A stretch of DNA of 64,000 bases. It comes from Monarcha castaneiventris obscurior. Lineage: Eukaryota > Chordata > Aves > Passeriformes > Monarchidae. Position 1 is the stretch's first letter. Each line of letters starts with the position of its first letter. The notes below the pieces were generated by a model. The model was not told the origin of the DNA, did not search any database, and worked only from the letters and a program-made list of their open reading frames with translations. The translations under genes were made by a program, and so were the position numbers. The DNA lies in contig JAMPIT010000890.1 of NCBI GenBank assembly GCA_026261815.1, positions 10,570,001-10,634,000 of the forward strand, written 5' to 3'. Of this stretch, positions 60,651-64,000 are shown one piece after another.

Positions 60651-63130
60651 CTAAGAAACAGAAAACATATTTGCATCAGATAAACATGGAAAGACAAAAG
60701 GACCAATGAGTCTAGAAGGAACACATCACTGACCACTGTATGAACTAGCCAGTCTCCTTGTCAGATTTACTTAACACCAAAAACTGTCCACACAATAGAT
60801 TTTTAGCACCCTTCCTGTTTTATCAATTATGTCCCCCGTGTTTTGCTCAAAAATGGTGGGTTACTACCACAACATATTTTCCAAGGCAGTTCTCAAGGGG
60901 GTTGAAGAGGAATAAGACTTCAATTAATTTATAGCTATGATTAGAACGTCATATTATAAAAATAAGACGATAGAACTATAAAATTAATTTTTGCCAGTAA
61001 CACTGACATCAGCTCAGTTCCTCCAAAGCAGGAGGATGAGTATTTAAGAACTTCACACAGTTCTCAGTCCTCCTTCCCTGGAGAAGCAGAGGCACTACCA
61101 GCAGTTACAGGCAGGCAAATAAGCCTCCAGAGGAGGACGTGTTTACAGATGTCCTATGTCCAAGGGCAGGTCCCAGGAATGGCAGTGGAATTCCTTTGTG
61201 TCAGAGATTTGTACATGAACAGGGAGTGGCATTCACAGACTGTCCAGAGCCCCATGGAAACAGGCATGAGGGTGGGAAAACCCAAATGCCTCCAGGAAAC
61301 TGCCTTCTGCCTCCCTGCTCACCTGCAGGAGACAAGGAAGTGAGGTATTACATTCCAGGAGAAGCGAATATGTGTTAAAAAGCTACAAATGATCGATGGC
61401 CTGGGGTTGCAAATTGTAATGCAAATTAGGATTATAAAAAAATTCACTGATTAGGCATTTAAATAATTAGCAGCCAAATTAAATAGTTGCACTCCTGAAG
61501 AGAATGGAAAAGACTTATCAATAGTTTTCTGGCAGCTTTTCGTCACAGAAAAAAAAGGCTCTTTAATTTAGTGCAGCTTTTTGGAGATGAGTAGAAGATT
61601 TGGTATCTGCTGAAAACTGTTCAACAATAATGTGCTGGAATGGTGTTCACTTCCCAAGGGTTCAATTTTGGAAAAAAAATATTTTCAAGTAATTTTGGAG
61701 TGTTGCTAAGATAGAGCTTCAGAAGTTCTGATCATGTTAAATTTCAGGTAGAGAAAAGGGAAGCACAAGTTTCTTCTAGGAAAAAACTGAAACAACTTAA
61801 CAATGCATATTTTTGTTAGATAAAAACCTTGTTTTGAAAAGCTAAAATAAAGTGAACCGGTTCAAATATTGCACAATTTTATACTAACAAAGGAATGATA
61901 TTTTCAAGAACTCTCATTTCTTTTTAAGTTTTTTCCCCCCTTCTCCATGTTTCTTCTTTCCTTGCTTAATATACAGAAATAGAAGATTAAATAGAGGATG
62001 AAAGAGAGAAATTGGCAAAACTGTTTAAAAAAGAAGGTGATGGAGAAATTATTGTGAAATATATTACCATGCAGATGATAATATTCAATAAATATCGGTA
62101 CTTTTTTATCAATTCCACTCTCAGCTGGTTGTTCTGCAGACAGATTTACATGGGAGAACCCCAGGAAAATAACGTGTCTAAGGGCAGGCTCCAGGGTAAT
62201 GTAGCCCCCTGATATCATCCCATTTATGCCACTAGACCTTGGATCAGAGTATGAAATGGGAGGCAGAGTGCTTGAGTGGTACCTGCCCAGGTGGCCAGGC
62301 CAGGAGGGGTGACTCTGCCTTTCTGCAGACCCTGAGGCCGCAGCACACAGACACTCACACTCCCCATCCAGATTTCCTGGGGCTACACACTTTATCCCTG
62401 GAACAGTGAACTATGTCCCCCTACAATATCAGTGTCTGGTGAGGAATGGATGCAGGCAGGGATGCTCTATGTTGCTTTGCACTTCCAAGAGGGCAGGAGC
62501 CTGCAGGACTTGTGAAACGAAACCAAGTTATGGCCGCTCCATGGTTCCAAATATTTGGTTTGCCTGCAGAGATTTGTGTCATAAGGCCGGTGATCATTAG
62601 TGCCAGCCAGCAATTCAGTCATGAAGAGGCAATGATTATTTACTGGGGAAGCAGTGATCACAGATGCTCTCTGCTCAAGAGATAAAAGGGTAGTGGATAG
62701 GTTTAGATACAGGGCTGCAATATGCCTGGAGACTGCACAGAGAGGTGTCCAGATCAATTTTCAATGGTTCAGCAGTTTGATGTTCTGCTAAATATCCAGT
62801 TGCAACTCAAAGGGCAAACCAAGAAGAACATTCAGATTAGGTGCAAGTAAGAAGACATTTATATTGATCTCAAAACAGCCTTAACTGACACAAATAGGTT
62901 CCAAGACTGAAAAAACCCAAACTTGCCCCCAAATCATCACCCACCAAAACAAATGGCTTAAACCTTGCTTCCCATAAGGGAAATGAAAACCAAATACTTG
63001 TGTTCAGTAGCTTGTTAGAACAGATAGCATTTTAACAGATTGAAGAAATTATTTCACACTGAATTTTTTGCTGATTGAGAAAATACAGGGGGAACAGTGG
63101 AGATGCTCAACCAGTCCAGATAGATTACCT
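60651..63130. other. No gene supported; AT-rich
   Basis: The stretch from about 61380 to 61500 is AT-rich and holds an octamer-like ATGCAAAT and several TAAT cores. The remainder shows nothing recognisable. Confidence 0.4.
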
Positions 63131-63147
63131 GGATCCTTTGAAGGCTG

Positions 63148-63400
63148 TCACAGAATCACAGAATTGCTAAATTTGGAAAAGACCTTTAAGATCATCAAGT
63201 CCAACCATCAACCCAGCAACATCACCATGTTCCCCACTAAACCATGTCCTCAAGTGCCACATCCACACATTTTTTGAACGCTTCCAGGAATGATGACTCT
63301 ACCACTGCCCTAGACAGCCTGTTCCAATGCTTAACAACCCTTTTTGGTGAAGAAACTTTCCCTAATATCTAATCTAGCTTGGCGCAGCTTGAGGCTGTCA
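63148..63400 (-). mobile_element. CR1 LINE 3' fragment, reverse orientation
   Basis: A clear avian CR1 tail: CACAGAATCACAGAATTGCT, GATCATCAAGTCCAACCATC and CAGCCTGTTCCAATGCTTAA. It is 5' truncated near 63400. Confidence 0.92.
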
Positions 63401-63478
63401 TTGAAAGAGAAAGGGTTCCACAAAATATACCAACAAGAGCAAAATTGCTGCTCAACATCATCAGTGAAAAACTGTGAT

Positions 63479-63484
63479 TTTATT
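63479..63484 (-). terminator. Candidate poly(A) signal AATAAA
   Basis: Gene-strand AATAAA about 18 nt after the stop of the candidate terminal exon at 63502-63756. It is useful only if that exon is real. Confidence 0.35.
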
Positions 63485-63501
63485 GATTCTGGATTATGCA
63501 T

Positions 63502-63756
63502 TTAGAGAAAGATGACACACAGACCAGTGTTGTGCACTGGGAGATGGAAGGTATCAGGAGAAACTTGAACCATCAGCTTCTCACTATATAGGTATTCAGC
63601 ATCTTGAATAAAGCTATTGGTTGATGTTCTGATATTCTGATCCAATTTGATGGGTACTATGGCAATAACTTTCTGATAATGGGTTGGAAAATTCATTGTA
63701 CCTTTGTCCACCGTGAAAAGTGAGTGAGTGGCCTCGGAAAAATGGGAGACAGGGAA
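63502..63756 (-). CDS. Candidate terminal exon of an unassigned gene extending right
   Basis: Minus strand: a good acceptor (CTTTCTTCCAG) at 63757, then 84 open codons to TAA (63504-63502), and an AATAAA at 63484-63479 about 20 nt later. The peptide includes FTVDKGTMNFPTHYQKVIAI and SFIQDAEYLYSEKLMVQV. Acceptor, open frame and poly(A) signal together resemble a 3' terminal exon, but I recognise no family. The upstream exons would lie beyond the right edge. Confidence 0.35.
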   Translation of the reverse strand, partial: FPVSHFSEATHSLFTVDKGTMNFPTHYQKVIAIVPIKLDQNIRTSTNSFIQDAEYLYSEKLMVQVSPDTFHLPVHNTGLCVIFL

Positions 63757-64000
63757 CTGGAAGAAAGTATTGGGTGCATTCAAAGTGCTACCAACTGCAC
63801 AGCTGCAAGTGCAACGTGACCCCCTTTACCTGTGGTCCTGCCTTGTGACACCTCTCCTGATGGAGGAGGAGTTGTGGGCTCAGATAGATTGGCAGAGGGC
63901 AGTGAGAAGCCAACCTCATAAATATCACGCACTTCTACAAAAACTGAAAGAAACGATGCACAGTTTGAGAAAGAGGCCTTAGGCAGAATATTTGGAAAAT

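Noticed and set aside
63728..63982. 84-codon plus-strand frame ending HSLRKRP
   Set aside because: It overlaps the better-supported minus terminal exon candidate and has no splice or poly(A) context.
1..64000. tRNA, rRNA, CRISPR or prokaryotic-type operons
   Set aside because: None were seen. The split genes, CpG islands and CR1/ERV repeats are those of a vertebrate nuclear genome.

Overview
This is a vertebrate nuclear window and almost certainly a bird. CR1 LINE fragments with the avian 3' end (ATTCTGTGA-type) occur at 18.0-18.5, 39.5-39.8, 54.75 and 63.15-63.40 kb. Two LTRs of widespread avian endogenous-retrovirus types lie at 20.2-20.8 and 24.25-24.86 kb. DNAJB14 exon 1 next to H2AZ1, both on the minus strand, matches the conserved H2AZ1-DNAJB14 neighbourhood of human 4q23 and the avian chromosome 4 equivalent. 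Genes are split by introns, and most open frames over 60 codons are chance or sit inside CpG islands.

Layout. 1-4.2 kb: first exon of DNAJB14 (minus), its CpG-island promoter, and the start of a long intron running off the left edge. 5.48-7.62 kb: complete five-exon H2AZ1 (minus), encoding the 128-residue histone variant H2A.Z, with TATA, CCAAT and NRF1-type sites. 14.4-22.1 kb: a small five-exon plus-strand gene I assemble from splice sites and phase. It encodes 136 residues with one hydrophobic segment and a SEL1-like repeat, and I do not recognise it. 40.4-48.45 kb: an RNF4-like SUMO-targeted ubiquitin ligase gene (plus). Its canonical exons give exactly 190 residues with all eight RING zinc ligands in the register of human RNF4. 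56.8-63.8 kb: a few open minus-strand segments with splice sites or a poly(A) signal. These may be exons of one or more unassigned genes.

The most unusual structure is inside the RNF4-like gene. Between the SUMO-interacting-motif exon and the acidic/RING exons there are three tandem two-exon cassettes plus a remnant of a fourth. Each cassette keeps open frames, splice sites and a length divisible by three, so it can be added in frame. The second exon of each cassette is 55 nt, the same length, phase and 3' end as the real RING N-half exon, but its zinc-binding cysteines are gone. In the same gene a solo LTR starts four bases into an intron, just after a splice donor, and its apparent target-site duplication copies that donor. 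A 10-nt microexon is needed to keep the canonical frame.

The rest (about 8.3-14.2, 24.9-39.4 and 48.5-56.8 kb) is intergenic or intronic. I see no genes there, only scattered repeats and a few AT-rich stretches that could be conserved noncoding elements.
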